A DNA stretch of 64,000 nt from Dryas octopetala (Eukaryota > Streptophyta > Magnoliopsida > Rosales > Rosaceae). Within the stretch, counting starts at the first letter, position 1. Every line of letters starts with the position of its first letter. This document shows positions 37,547-49,254 of the stretch, in pieces. A program made the translations under genes and the position numbers. The notes beneath the pieces are model-generated. The model saw only the letters and a program-made list of their open reading frames with translations. It was not told where the DNA came from and did not search any database. The DNA lies in the NCBI GenBank assembly GCA_963921425.1, contig OY992840.1:14138501-14202500 (forward strand). Direction: 5' to 3'.

Positions 37547-39013
37547 CTATATGTTTGTGTCTATATATATATATGATGTGTATGTGTGTGTGTTACTGTG
37601 AAATGAAGCGAAGATTTTCTCGAAGCTAGATTTTCTCGAGAAAATCGAAGGAAAATCAGAGGAGGTGGACTGAGCGAGACAAGCGGGAGAGAGGGGTGGG
37701 GAGGTTCTCCTTGTGTTTGGGAGTTGAAATGAGATGTTAAGACCAAAACGGCGGCGTTTTGGGGATTGATTGACGTTGATGCACGTTTCGCGGGAGAGGA
37801 TGAGTAGAAGCGGGGAACGCTGTCTAAGGCAACGTGTCACGTGTGGTGACGTATTAATTGAGTAGGCATGGGACCGAAACTTTGGTGGCGGCCGGCCCAA
37901 ATGTCTCGGTTTTATTTTAAGGGCCTTAATTTCGTCAGCGGTTTCGGACACGTGGACTTTTGGCTGCGAGGCAAAGACAAATATAGGGACGATGTCGATG
38001 GTCAAAACGTCGACGTTTGAGTTGGTAGAGAGATTTTCTGGGCAACGAAACTTGCAATTTGTGTCTTTGTGATACAGCTGAAGTGAAAGCTTTCCTGGTA
38101 ATGAGTTTTAAAAATTTGAGAAATTATTATGTATCATTTTATGTATTATAGTATTAGTCGATGTTATTAATAATATATTCTACAAAATTATATCTCTTAT
38201 TATTATATTCTTATAGTTATATCCTATTAGCACTCCCACCAACATACCTACATATGGTGCATGACAGAGATAAAGGGTATTACATGCAATTGAGAACTCA
38301 TCAATCAAATTTAAAATTTTTAAAATTTAAATTATAATAATCAATTTAGATTTTATCATCTTCAAAAACAAACATATGAGATAAAGTAAAACTATACAAG
38401 AAATTTATAGTCGTTTATACTTAAGATTAACAAAGCTTAAATCATTTGAATTTATTTTGGATTAATCATTTTAGGTGCAAACACAAAATATATCATCAAC
38501 CATCTTTAGAAGTCGATCTAAATATGAGATAGAGTAAGAGGGATGTCTTCATCAAAAGAGAAGGAAATTGATAGTCAACCATGATAATGCTTGTGCAAAA
38601 CATAGTTTCTATTGTTTCAACCTTAATTTTGACCAAAATTGAGGAAATAATATCAAAAGTTCCAATTAATCCACACGCAACAAGGACAAATTAGATAGAA
38701 TACCCTCTTGGACTTTCTGTTGTTGATTTTATATACTTATATCTTTTGAGTTTAAGACTTAAACCTTATGTTAATAATATAATTAAATAAAAATCGAAAT
38801 AATTAATTTTAGACATAAGCACAATATCAACACTCAAATCATTAACAAAAAATACGAACTCAACAATATAAAAGAAAAAACAAAGCAACTTCACAAAATC
38901 AAATTAACTAGCTCATTAATCGGTCCGGAACTTGCAAATTAACCAACCTCACCAAAACAAATAAGAAAGTTACACTTTAACCCTCATTGAAGCAACTTAA
39001 TTAATCTCAATTT
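37547..39013. other. SCD2 promoter and intergenic DNA
   Basis: Upstream region of SCD2 (minus strand), including a short AT/GT-rich leader next to the start. A frame of 152 codons overlaps it but has low complexity and no domain. At 38119-38220 there is a decayed relative of the MITE at 63549 (shared gagaaattattatgta). Further on is AT-rich DNA with no features. Confidence 0.4.
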
Positions 39014-40076
39014 CTAAGCTTCTGCTTTCTTATCAATGAGTTTCTCTATCAAATCAGCTGCTTCTTGAACAGTGGTTATGTTCTGAGAGCTATCCTCTTC
39101 CACGCTAATGTCAAACTCTTCCTCCAAACCCATCACTATCTCCACCTGTGTCACAGCCATAATGGTAACTTCTCATTCAAAGCTTTAATTATCAAAACCA
39201 CTTATATATGACAATTATGTAAATTAATTAATTAACCATGCATGCAAAATTGCATACAGATATATAATTTGATATTTGGATAAGAAAACCAGGCATATAC
39301 GTACAGTGTCAAGAGAGTCAGCACCAAGTGTTGAGAACTTGGATTCAGGGGTGACCTCAGACTCTGGAGGCAAAGCCAGTTGCTTCCTCACAATCTCGAC
39401 AACCTTTTGCACTGTTTCGGGTTTGGCCTGCCCATTTATACAAGTGGGTTCAATATAACTTGTTGCACATATACATAAATAAATTACTGGGAGATGTTTT
39501 CTTGTCAAATAATCTGAAAATTCTTAATGATCGAATATGTGGTTCATATTCACAAAATCTTGCAACACAAGTCTCTCTGACAAAGTGCAGCAATGCAGCC
39601 AATGGTTTTGAAGAACTTACAGTGCAACAGATGTGGAATCCAGAGGTCCTCAAAGAAGGGAAGCTACTCTTTGCCCATCCATTAGAAACCAACTTTAAAC
39701 TTGAATTTGCCCTTGTCACCTGCATGCATATATACAAGCATCAAAAGCACATTTTTGCTCATATATTTTCAGAAAATTAATTTAAATTATTAGTGTGAAG
39801 AACCCAGCTAGACAATTTCATAGATTGTTGGGTATCAGTTGCTCAATGAGTCAAGAAATTCAAAATCTAGGGAGATAATGACAATGGATAATGGCATTCA
39901 ACCCATCAATAAGCCAACCCCAAACAACACAAACTTGGTGTAGCTAGCTAGGAGAACTGAGATTAGTAGAAATAAAAGTGAAATGAGCTAAATAGTAGTA
40001 CCTGGCTAGTCTTGCTTGGCTGGTTTTGCAGGGATTGGAACCTGCTGAGACAAGTAGTAGCTGAAGCAGAAGCCAT
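39014..40076 (-). CDS. ACP: plastid acyl carrier protein
   Basis: Carries growing acyl chains on a 4'-phosphopantetheine arm during fatty-acid synthesis in the plastid stroma. Exons on the minus strand: 40076-40002, 39719-39621, 39427-39305, 39145-39014; 142 aa, the normal precursor size. Residues 1-57 form a Ser-rich transit peptide ([15 protein letters not shown]...), with mature protein starting near AKPETVQKV. The attachment Ser is in [12 protein letters not shown] at about residue 96. Acidic helix II (LEEEFDI) and the C-terminal [11 protein letters not shown] are typical. The intron pattern (first intron in the transit peptide, third right after DSLDT) matches other plant ACP genes. Divergent from the phosphate carrier gene at 40618. 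Confidence 0.96.
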
Positions 40077-40617
40077 TGAAGTTCAAAAAACAAAGCACAC
40101 AAGCAACTGATAACTCAAAGAGAGAGAGAGAGATATGGAACAGAGAGGCAAGTTCCCCAATTGGAACAGAGCCCTATCTACTTACTTACGTGGCAGAGAT
40201 TCCACATTGTTATGGTGGGTCCTCCTCAAAATCAGATGATGCAAGTTGCTACATACGACAAACAAAGAACCAGATCAGCTAGCACCAAATCCAACGCTCA
40301 TTGGTTGAACTAAACACAACATTGTGAATGGAAAAATGACATGTCGTATCTCATGGAATGTTTCTAGAGAGGTTGGACTTGGAGCTGAAGAAGATTCTTC
40401 CTTCTTTGAACACATGGGAATTAAATTACGTCCCTGCTTACCTTAGTTTTTGAGTCTTTGACAAGGTTTTGATTCAAAACTGACTTTAGATGAACAGTCA
40501 ACGCCGTAAATCAATGGCATACTCATACATAGATCTAATTCCAAGCTCAATATAACGAGCTAGCTCGCTAAACGCAGAACAACCCACCAATTTCCTGTCG
40601 TTTCACAGAGAGAGACG
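40077..40617. promoter_or_regulatory. shared divergent promoter, ACP and phosphate carrier
   Basis: Only 541 bp separate the two start codons, which point away from each other, so leaders and promoters of both genes must fit here. A GA run lies near 40118-40132 on the ACP side, and an ACGTGGC (ABRE/G-box core) lies at 40188-40194. No TATA box is obvious for either gene. Confidence 0.55.
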
Positions 40618-42354
40618 ATGGCCGATCCGTCCCACTCTCTCGTCCCCAGCTTCCTCTACTCTCCTTCTTCTTCTTCAGTTTCGTCGTTGAAAGGACCCCA
40701 GATGAGTCATGATGCATCATCACCGTCCATTTCATCATCATGGTCCAAGAGGATGGTGATTCAGTCGCCTAAGGAGAAGCTGGAGATGTACTCGCCGGCG
40801 TTCTACGCCGCATGTGGGTTCGGAGGGATGTTGGCCACTGGACCCACCCACATGGCCGTCACTCCCTTCGATCTTGTCAAGTGTAACATGCAGGTAAATA
40901 TGAGCTAATTTTACCCATTTTTGTTGGGATTTTGAATGAATGATTCTTGTGAGCTAGTTACTTGTTGTCTAAGAAATTGAAGTTCATGAATCCGCTATTT
41001 ACAGTATTTCATTTATTCAAATATGGGTCGAACTTATTATTTATGTTGATGATAATTTAGATTGACCCGGCAAAGTACAAGAGCATAACCTCCGGATTTG
41101 GAATTCTGCTCAAGGAGCAAGGAGTGAGAGGTTTGTTTAAGGGTTGGGCGCCAACATTGCTTGGTTACAGTGTTCAGGGTGCCGGAAAGTACGGACTCTA
41201 TGAGTTCTTCAAGAAGTACTACTCGGACATTGCAGGGCCCGAGTATGCAGCCAAGTACAAGACCTTGATCTACCTCGCAGGTTCTGCCTCTGCTGAAGTG
41301 TTTGCTGATGTGGCTCTCTGTCCCATGGAGGCTGTCAAAGTTCGTGTGCAGACTCAGCCTGGGTTTGCCCGAGGTTTGGCTGATGGGCTCCCAAAGTTAG
41401 TCAAATCCGAAGGTGTTCTTGGGTATGAAATCAGTCTTACTCAAAACCCTTTTGGTTGGAATGTAAGAAATTTTGATTTGATGACATAAGAACTTTTTTT
41501 TGAGAATAATGATATAAGTTAAATTGTGTTCCAGGTTGTACAAAGGGATTGTTCCTCTTTGGGGACGTCAGATTCCTTGTAAGTTCAAACATTTTGACTC
41601 ATTTATCACATATCTCGTATGTTATGTTGCCAGACTTTGCGATGAGAGTCAAGCTAATCAATCCAACAATATGACATGTCAAACTGTCCACAATTAACAT
41701 GTTTTTGTGCTATTGATGCATAATCTTTCTCATTGTCATTTGGGGTGTTTGTGCAGATACAATGATGAAATTTGCATCTTTCGAGACTATTATTGAGCTG
41801 ATGTACAAGCATGTCATCCCAACACCTAAAGACCAGTGCAGCAAACCATTGCAGCTGGGGGTGAGCTTTGCTAGTGGATATGTGGCTGGTATATTCTGTA
41901 CTCTTGTTTCTCACCCTGCCGACAACCTGGTGTCATTCCTCAACAATGCCAAAGGAGCCACTGTTGGTGATGTGAGTCTTTTATATCTGCAATGCATGAA
42001 GACCATAACATTTTTCTTTCTCTACTTTGTGCCCAGTTTTCCATTTTTCATTGTAATTGTTGTGTTTTGCAGGCTGTGAAGAATCTAGGACTGTGGGGTC
42101 TTTTCACCCGAGGCCTTCCTCTTCGTATTGTCATGATCGGAACCCTCACCGGAAGCCAATGGGGTATCTATGATGCATTTAAAGTCTTCGTTGGCCTGTA
42201 AGTTTCCCAGGTTTCTTCTTTGTTCTATCATAAGTCCTCTGTTTTTAGCCAATTGATGACTTAATGTGACAATGTGACATGGTGATTAATTACTTTTTCC
42301 AGGCCAACTACTGGTGGTCCTGCACCTGCAACCGCTGAGCTTGCCAAGGCTTGA
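40618..42354 (+). CDS. PHT3;1: mitochondrial phosphate carrier (PHT3 family)
   Basis: Imports phosphate across the inner mitochondrial membrane for ATP synthesis. Exons: 40618-40893, 41061-41422, 41535-41578, 41757-41971, 42073-42197, 42303-42354; 357 aa. A Ser-rich N-terminal presequence (about 1-50) precedes three mitochondrial-carrier repeats, with signature motifs [22 protein letters not shown] and HPADNLVSF at the ends of the odd-numbered helices. [17 protein letters not shown] and [10 protein letters not shown] are typical of phosphate carriers. The C-terminus [13 protein letters not shown] is a variable tail. A polyadenylation signal AATAAA lies at 42563-42568. Which PHT3 member (3;1 or 3;2) is not certain. 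Confidence 0.95.
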
Positions 42355-42992
42355 ATCCAAAGCTGATGGTTGGCAACCCTAAATCTTTTGGCTCTAGCAA
42401 TTCACAAAAGGAATTCTTTCTTGAAATGATGAATTGTTGATTTAATTTAGGGTGTTGATCCCTGCATGTCAGGGCCGCATTCCATACAGTACAAATTTTG
42501 TGTATTCTTATTTGAAGGATGATTTTTGGGGACGTTCCCCATTGAGTAATAAGTAACATAACAATAAAATATTCAATTCGAACTCCTTGTGCCTTGAATT
42601 ACGTTAATGGGTATGTTCAGGTCTTCAATAACTGTCATTGCTATCATTCGTAGGGAAGAAATTCTTGCACACAACCATTGTATACAATCTCACAGAACTG
42701 GTCAAATGAAAGCATGGTTATATACAACAGTTGTATGCTAGATTTTTTCTCTGTGCAGTGCTAGAGATTATAACGAGTATTTGACAATATTCTACATATT
42801 TGTTCCTTGGACTGAACCCCATGTCAAACATACAAAGCAACCCTGTTATTATATCAGCAAGAGCCTTTCCAATGGCTTCGCACTTGTAGTTGTAGATAAT
42901 CATGCACCTGTGTAGGTGAGGTGAAAGAAAAACAAGAATTTCCCCATGTACTATTATAATTTTATTTTTCAATTATTCTCACAAGCAAGTAC
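42355..42992. other. 3' region between convergent carrier and nucleotidyltransferase genes
   Basis: Contains the phosphate carrier 3'UTR with AATAAA at 42563-42568 and the 3'UTR of the minus-strand neighbour. Nothing else is seen. Confidence 0.5.
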
Positions 42993-45900
42993 TCATAAGT
43001 GATCACGATTTACACTACAAGGATATATGGTATCAAACACAGTTCTTGCAAAAACATGTCTAACTTCTGGCAGCTCTCCGACAGCTAATGAACAATAATT
43101 GATCTTGCTGCCTCGCTTTGCCTTCTCAGCACCTACCATTGTGCAGCTAAAAATCCTTTTGACCCTCAAAGACAATCCCCACGGGATAAATACCTGCAAT
43201 TTGAGATCTAATAAATAAGGAATACCCCTTACAGTATCTCAATAAATTAAGATGAATGCAAAGACAACACACACAAAGGGGGGGGGGGGGGGGGGGGGAA
43301 GAAAAACCTTGTCAGCGGTGTTCTGCCATGCATATATTACCGTATTAGCATGCAACTTCATTAGAGTAGGAAAAGAGAAATAACAGGGAAAAATGGAAGC
43401 GCTCACCAGATCAGAATATGGTGCTTGCGGGTACCCTGCCATCGCCTCAGAGACAATTTGCTCATCAGTCATATCATGGAGCGCACGCTTGAGAGATTCT
43501 GCAAGATCCATAACCTCACCAGTCAATGCTCGAGAGTCCAAATTCTGGGTTTCTAATAATTCATGAAAGCTAACATCATGCGGTTTAGTGATTCTCCTGG
43601 CTATCTTTACTGCTTCTAACAGATCTCCACCATTGTGAACTGCAAGGCTAAATGCAGCGACTACCAATGGATCCCGAGGTTGTTCAGACAGTGCTTTGTG
43701 GAATGCTAAGATCGCAACCCTGAAATTGTAAGCCAGTGATGAGTCTCACTTGGTCCAACTTGTAATGAGCTTGTAAGCATTTCCTAGCATCTCCAATATA
43801 CATATTGAACTAGTTTTCAAGGGTCACAATGGAAAAGTACAATGTTAATAAAACACCCATTATAGGAAGGAGCATACAGATTACCAAAAAATCTGAAAGG
43901 AGTAAAAGAACTCAAGGATATTAATTGGAGTACAATGTGAAAGGAGTACAATGTTAATAAAATCTGAAAGGAGTACAATGTTAATAAAACACCCATATAA
44001 GATAAGCAAGTTGCTTAAGGATATTAATTGGCAACAAGGTGAAAAAGAACTCAAAGGAGTAAAAGAAATATTTGAAATGTATCATCTTCATACAAGTACT
44101 ATGCTGAACTCAACCCAGCAACCTCGGAAATACCATGCTATAACATGAAACTCCAAGCAAAGCTGACACCATGCAACTATTTTCAAATTTTTTCTTTTCC
44201 GTAGCCTGTTATTAATGTCATACGGATAACAAAAAAGAATTCTGTTTTTATAAAGATCTTACCATAAGCTACTGTGGCATGGCCTGTCAGGTGCAAGAAG
44301 TTTATCCAAGTTAGAAAAAAGAGACTGCAAGTGGAAAACCAGAGAATTAACAAATCATGCCCTTTTTAGGTAAAAGCCTCTTAAAACTTTAATCAAGTAA
44401 TGAATAAACACGTGACAAGTAATTGAATGATTATGTGATGATAATTACCAAAAGCATGTTAGACCTTTTGTCACGTCTTCGAAAACCTTGGCGAACAAAA
44501 TATGCTGCCTGCAATATGAAACAGTATTAAATTTTGTAGTACTGTGTTGTCAAGTATTATTCAAATATCAAATCCATACCTGGATAGGTAGAAGTAGTTC
44601 TAGAAGTCCAAATTTCCATAATAACCTCAAAGAAGCTTCAGCAGAACCATACGCTAGCATGTAATTCATTTCCATGAGGAGCCTTCCCTAAAGCATGAAG
44701 TAATGAATCAGTAATCCAGGAACTCAAGAATATTAAATGCAAGGAAAATATTAAGGTCGAAGAGCTCTTAGACTACCTTATCAAGCCTAAGAATTGAGCA
44801 AGATTGAGTTTTAACAGAATGAGCTGTTTCCTTTGAAATACGAAATCCTAAACGGGCAGCAATTCTTATTGCACGTAGAATGCGAGCTGCACAGTAGGAA
44901 TCTGATGTTAGTACCTCCATAAGCATGAGAAAGAGTTCATCATGTGTGCAACAGTGGAAGAGTGGGTATACATTGCTTAAGAATAAGGCAATATCCATGC
45001 ACAGACAAAACAAATCAAAATGCAGACACGAACTCACCGCAATCCTCTTGAAAAGAAGTATTTGCAGGTATCACGGTTTGGACCTAGGCCCACAGAAGAT
45101 GATGTGAGGACAATATTTTCCAGCTAGTCTAAAGTAATTTATAAACCACAACTGCTAAGAATACAAGCACACTTTAGCCTTTCTAATATCTTCCATGCCT
45201 CCCATGTAGTCATATACTATCCTTGCATAAGGATCAAACATCAACCTGCAAAAAAAAAAAAAAAAGGAAGATTATAACAACTAAAAAGAAAGAAGGTTAA
45301 GTGCCAAACTTTCAAGTAACAAGGGTTTTATAAACAACCCGTTGATTGTAAAGTCACGATGCAAACAATTCTTCCAACGAATATAATCCTTGTCATCACA
45401 GTGAATAGGTTTCCCCAAATCACTTCTTGAGTTCCTACCGAACCTTTGTCCGGAGATGCTAAAACTTGAAACCTAATGAGTACAAAAATCAACATTACAT
45501 TAGAACAATGTGTACATAAAGCTCCAGTGTGTAACTAAAATAAGTAACATTTAAAAATGGGAGTGTTTTGACGTTGGTTTAATGGTCCAAGATTGATTAC
45601 TTGTTTTAATTACTTATTAATACCTTAGTCTCTCTATATGTATAAGTATAAGGAAGCTTGCTAGAATTTGAGTTTACTATGATAGCACTCCTGATGCACA
45701 ACTAACTAGACAAATAGCTCATTATTAGTTGAAACAATAGTTTAGAATTAACAATAAAGCAACAAACCTCCACAACCGTATCACCAATGTGCACATGACA
45801 TATAGGAAACCGCTTGCCAACTATTTCACACCAAGAAAATGTTCTCGTCACCTGAAAATACCATTTGCAGATACTACAAGCTAGAAACAACTTATGACAT

Positions 45901-46739
45901 CAACACCAACCTAGATAACACTAAATTAAAAATGCAGAGCAAAACCTCCTTCAATTCAGCTGAAGTTATAATGTCAAAGTCCTTCGGTGTGCGCTTCAAA
46001 ACAAGATCCCTTACACATCCTCCTACAAGGTATACCTCATATCCTACAATAGAATACAAAATAACAACAGTTTTTATACAATTAAGAATGTGAAAGAACA
46101 GAGAACTTGTACCAATGAGAACAAGGTAACAAAAACAATACAAACCAAGTTCAGTTAAACACCAAACTAATGCGTACCCTTTCGCTTTAGACCATTAAGA
46201 ACCTTTCGGATCGGCTTGTCAATCATTGAGGTACTAATCCCAAGCTCTTTGGAATTCAGCCTCTTCCATGCCGGCGCCTTACCATCTTCTTCATTCCAAA
46301 AAAGTTAAAAATTAAAATTAAAAAAACCATTTAAAAGTTCCTAAATACAAACCCAAATCACAGGCACGAAGATTAAAATCGAACAGTCAAAACTTGCTTT
46401 TTCCAAGGGTCGATTTATTGGTTTTATTGTCCTTAAATAGACCCTCTCGCTTATCAAGCGCCTCAATGGCCGCGACTAAGTTCAATTGCACCTGAAATGG
46501 ATTGGAACAAATGGGTTCATACAAAGCTCACAAGACACGCGTAGATGTACAGGCACAGGCATGAGTGAAATTACCTTGCCAATGCATTGAAATGGAGGAG
46601 AACGGAGGTAGAAGTGGGGTCGGCACGCAAGTCCGAAGCTTGAAATCACCATTGCCGAGCTTGATTCATTCACTGTGAGGGTTTTAAGTGCAGAGCTTAA
46701 ACCCAATTTTAGGGTTTTAAAAAACAGGGCAGAAGTCAT
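42993..46739 (-). CDS. bacterial-type poly(A) polymerase / tRNA nucleotidyltransferase family
   Basis: Class II nucleotidyltransferase of the PcnB-like family, which adds nucleotides to RNA 3' ends; plant members are thought to act in organelles. Fourteen exons on the minus strand: 46739-46575, 46491-46443, 46288-46178, 46043-45946, 45851-45768, 45472-45339, 45245-45173, 45083-45038, 44886-44777, 44687-44580, 44508-44449, 44324-44263, 43719-43407, 43193-42993; 537 aa. The N-terminal 50 residues are basic, Ser-rich and acid-poor, as in an organelle presequence. The head domain holds LVGGCVRDLVLKRTPKDFDI (metal-binding Asp near 130 and 132) and the HRDFTINGLMFDP block; RILRAIRIAARLGF follows as in bacterial poly(A) polymerases. 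Poly(A) polymerase against CCA-adding activity cannot be told from sequence. The last intron carries a 21-base G run. Confidence 0.9.
43278..43298. repeat. 21-base G run in intron
   Basis: A pure G homopolymer in the last intron of the nucleotidyltransferase gene. On the transcribed sense strand it is C-rich. Length may be inexact in the assembly. Confidence 0.9.
43826..44071. repeat. shuffled local direct repeats in intron
   Basis: The strings 'ggagtacaatgttaataaaa', 'aaaggagtaaaagaa' and 'aaggatattaattgg' each occur two or three times in mixed order within 250 bp, inside an intron of the nucleotidyltransferase gene. This looks like repeated local duplication by replication slippage. Confidence 0.7.
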
Positions 46740-46900
46740 TGGAAATGATTGAGCCACACCGCCGCGTTGGATTAGCTGGGCCAATGGGCCATGAAAGCAC
46801 ACAGAATCTAGTATTGGGCTCAATCTTAAGTTCAGCTCATGCAAGCCCAATTCTTACAGAATGATACGTAAGGCAAAATAAAAAAAAATAAAAAAAAAAA

Positions 46901-47232
46901 CTTAAACTTTGATCCTTATATCAATTCAGAATATGACACACCAACTTTACTTTCGATGTCAATATGCCACTTTCGTCAACTCAGTTTGCAAATTTCATCC
47001 AAAATTAATCACATATCACACATGTGATCACCTTTTCAGGGATAAACTCATCATTCTATTTGTAATACAAGAATATAGAAGTCAAACTACTTCACGTAGG
47101 TGATCATTTTTTGGACGAAAAATGTAATTGGACTAACGAAGGGGCACATTGACTTCAAAATTAGAGTTCATGGGGCATATTGATACAACTCATTATTTGC
47201 ATCGTGAATTAATACAGGGATCAAAATTTAAG
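46901..47232. mobile_element. MITE-like element with inverted ends
   Basis: cttaaactttgatccttata at 46901 matches the complement of the right end (…tacagggatcaaaatttaag, to 47232), giving about 28 bp of imperfect terminal inverted repeat. The A run on the left and T run on the right may belong to it and hide any target duplication. No coding capacity. It lies 160 bp upstream of the nucleotidyltransferase start codon. Confidence 0.6.
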
Positions 47233-48266
47233 TCTTTTTTGAAAACTTTTCCATATCCTTAATGCATAAAATGATGAAATTTTAAATGATGTGATTTATA
47301 CTTTCAAAATTCGTCAATTTTTTTGTTTGGCTAATCTATTAAACATAATGAAATTCAAATATGAAATTTTATAATTTTATTTTTCGACGCATTAATTATA
47401 AATGAATGATGATAGTGGTCGCAGCAACAAGGATGATGGTAGTGACGGTGATGGCCCACAGGAGGTGGGAGAAATGGTGGGGGCGAGAATTTGGGTGGCG
47501 ACGGTGGTGGTGGTAGGAATGGTGGTAGTGGCAGTAGAGGACATCATGGTGGTAGTGGTGAGGTGGTGATATTGTGATTAATTAGCAAGATGATGGGTGG
47601 TTAGGACTTCTTTTTCTTCTGTACAAATTTTATATTTTATTAAAATTTTGAAACGACACCAAATTAGGTGGAATTCAAAGTTGGGATTCATAGCCCTCAA
47701 ATTTCAAGTTTTTTCCACATTAAATTTATAAAATTATGTCTAAATACTGTATTTTGTCTAAATTTCAAGTTTTTTCTTCACCATCCAAATACACCATAAA
47801 AATACTCTATAAAACTTAAAAATAATAATAAAAAAGTATGGAGAAGTGGAGGTAGCCACCCATGGCAGACTTGCTACTTTGCATCTCCTTTCTACCACAT
47901 CACCAACGCCACATCCCTCGAAACATGGGTGTTGTGAGTAATTAGGTGCAGTAATTAAATTTTTCGGTGCATATAGAAGTACCATACATTAACCCAGTAG
48001 GCCCAATCTACATTTTTTATTCAAGCCCAAACAAGTTTTATGTCCTATGGGAGAAAATTTGTGTGTAACGGGAGTATACTCTTTAGTCTTACAAAATCAC
48101 CTCGTATGTTATTCATGCAACTACTTATTGCATCATCAATGAAGGTAGCAAATATATAGGTCAAAAGTGTCTTTTACTAACCCATGTGGTACTTTGATAT
48201 GAAAATTTGCTACCTCAAAAATTTGTCACTCCAATGGATAAGACATATAGTTAGAGAAAATATTAT
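47233..48266. other. intergenic DNA with a GGT-rich block
   Basis: At 47410-47575 the sequence is dominated by ggt/gat trinucleotides (low complexity). AT-rich DNA surrounds it. No gene is supported. Confidence 0.45.
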
Positions 48267-49254
48267 TAGGAATGGGCACGGTACGAGACGATTCGTTATG
48301 GATCACTTACCGATCCCAAAACCGAAATAGGTAGTCGGGACAGTTCGTTATTGCCATTATTAAGATTTGCATTTGAATCAAACCAAAACCGTCGAGATCA
48401 ATTTGATTCGATACTAGTTTTGGGATGGCATCAAAAATAAAAATTCATATCAAATGTGGATTTTCAAATCAAAATTCAATTGAGTCAGTTTACAATATAG
48501 TTTTTATAACAATTTTTATGAGTTATAAACTAATGGAAAACAAATAAAAAGAAGATAAACAGAAAGGAAAGCAATCAGACTAATCAGTAAATCACCACTG
48601 ACTTCATCTTTTTTATTCTCCTTCGTGGGTGAGAATCGGGGCAGAGGAAAGGCATGGTTGAACTCATCGTGACATGGGGAAGAGAACCCAGGTGGCCCGG
48701 CATCTCAACTCGGCCGAAAACGTTGATCGTCCCCGCTACTACACAATCGGGTTCGGGGATGGGTGTCAGTTTTGGTTAAGTTTTTGGAAAATCAAAGGCT
48801 ATGGGGAGAGATAGGAGGAAGTGAGGGAGAGAATAGTGGTGTTCCCATCATCATCAGCCGCCGGACAAGGAGGTTCTCGATGGAGATAATGGTTAGCGAT
48901 AGAGAAGAGAGTGTGTCTCGGGGAGAGAGAAAGAAAAATGAGGGAAAAGAAAGAAAAAAAAGCGGCGCTGGGAATGGGTGGGATTAGGGTATGTGTGTGT
49001 AATTAGTTATGGTCAAGTCTTTACTAGAAGTATAGACTTGCCCAAACAGCCAACCATAGGTCGACACGTAATAAAAATTACATAAAATTAATTCTTTTTA
49101 GTTCGGTACAGGATTAATTGGGAATGAAATGTAGGAACCGATACCCTCTCATTGAGCCCAGGTTCGATCCATTTTCATAGTGAAAATATAAAAAATAAAA
49201 AAAAATGACGAAACTGGTTTGGGTTCAATTTTCTAGATTTAATGCCTAGCCCTA
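48267..49254. mobile_element. non-autonomous hAT-like element
   Basis: A 988-bp element starting taggaatgggca and ending with the complement of tagggctaggca (10 of 12 positions match). It is flanked by a perfect 8-bp duplication AATATTAT (48259-48266, 49255-49262). The 8-bp duplication and the TAGGG-TGGGCA type of end are hAT features. The inside contains the 'gggcacggta...gattcg' style subterminal repeats and no transposase. Confidence 0.78.

Noticed and set aside
37547..38005. 152-codon minus-strand frame upstream of SCD2
   Set aside because: It overlaps the SCD2 leader and promoter, is low in complexity and shows no domain; most likely chance.
47410..47575. Glycine-rich protein coding block (GGT repeats)
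   Set aside because: No sustained open frame with a start and stop; a low-complexity trinucleotide repeat explains it.
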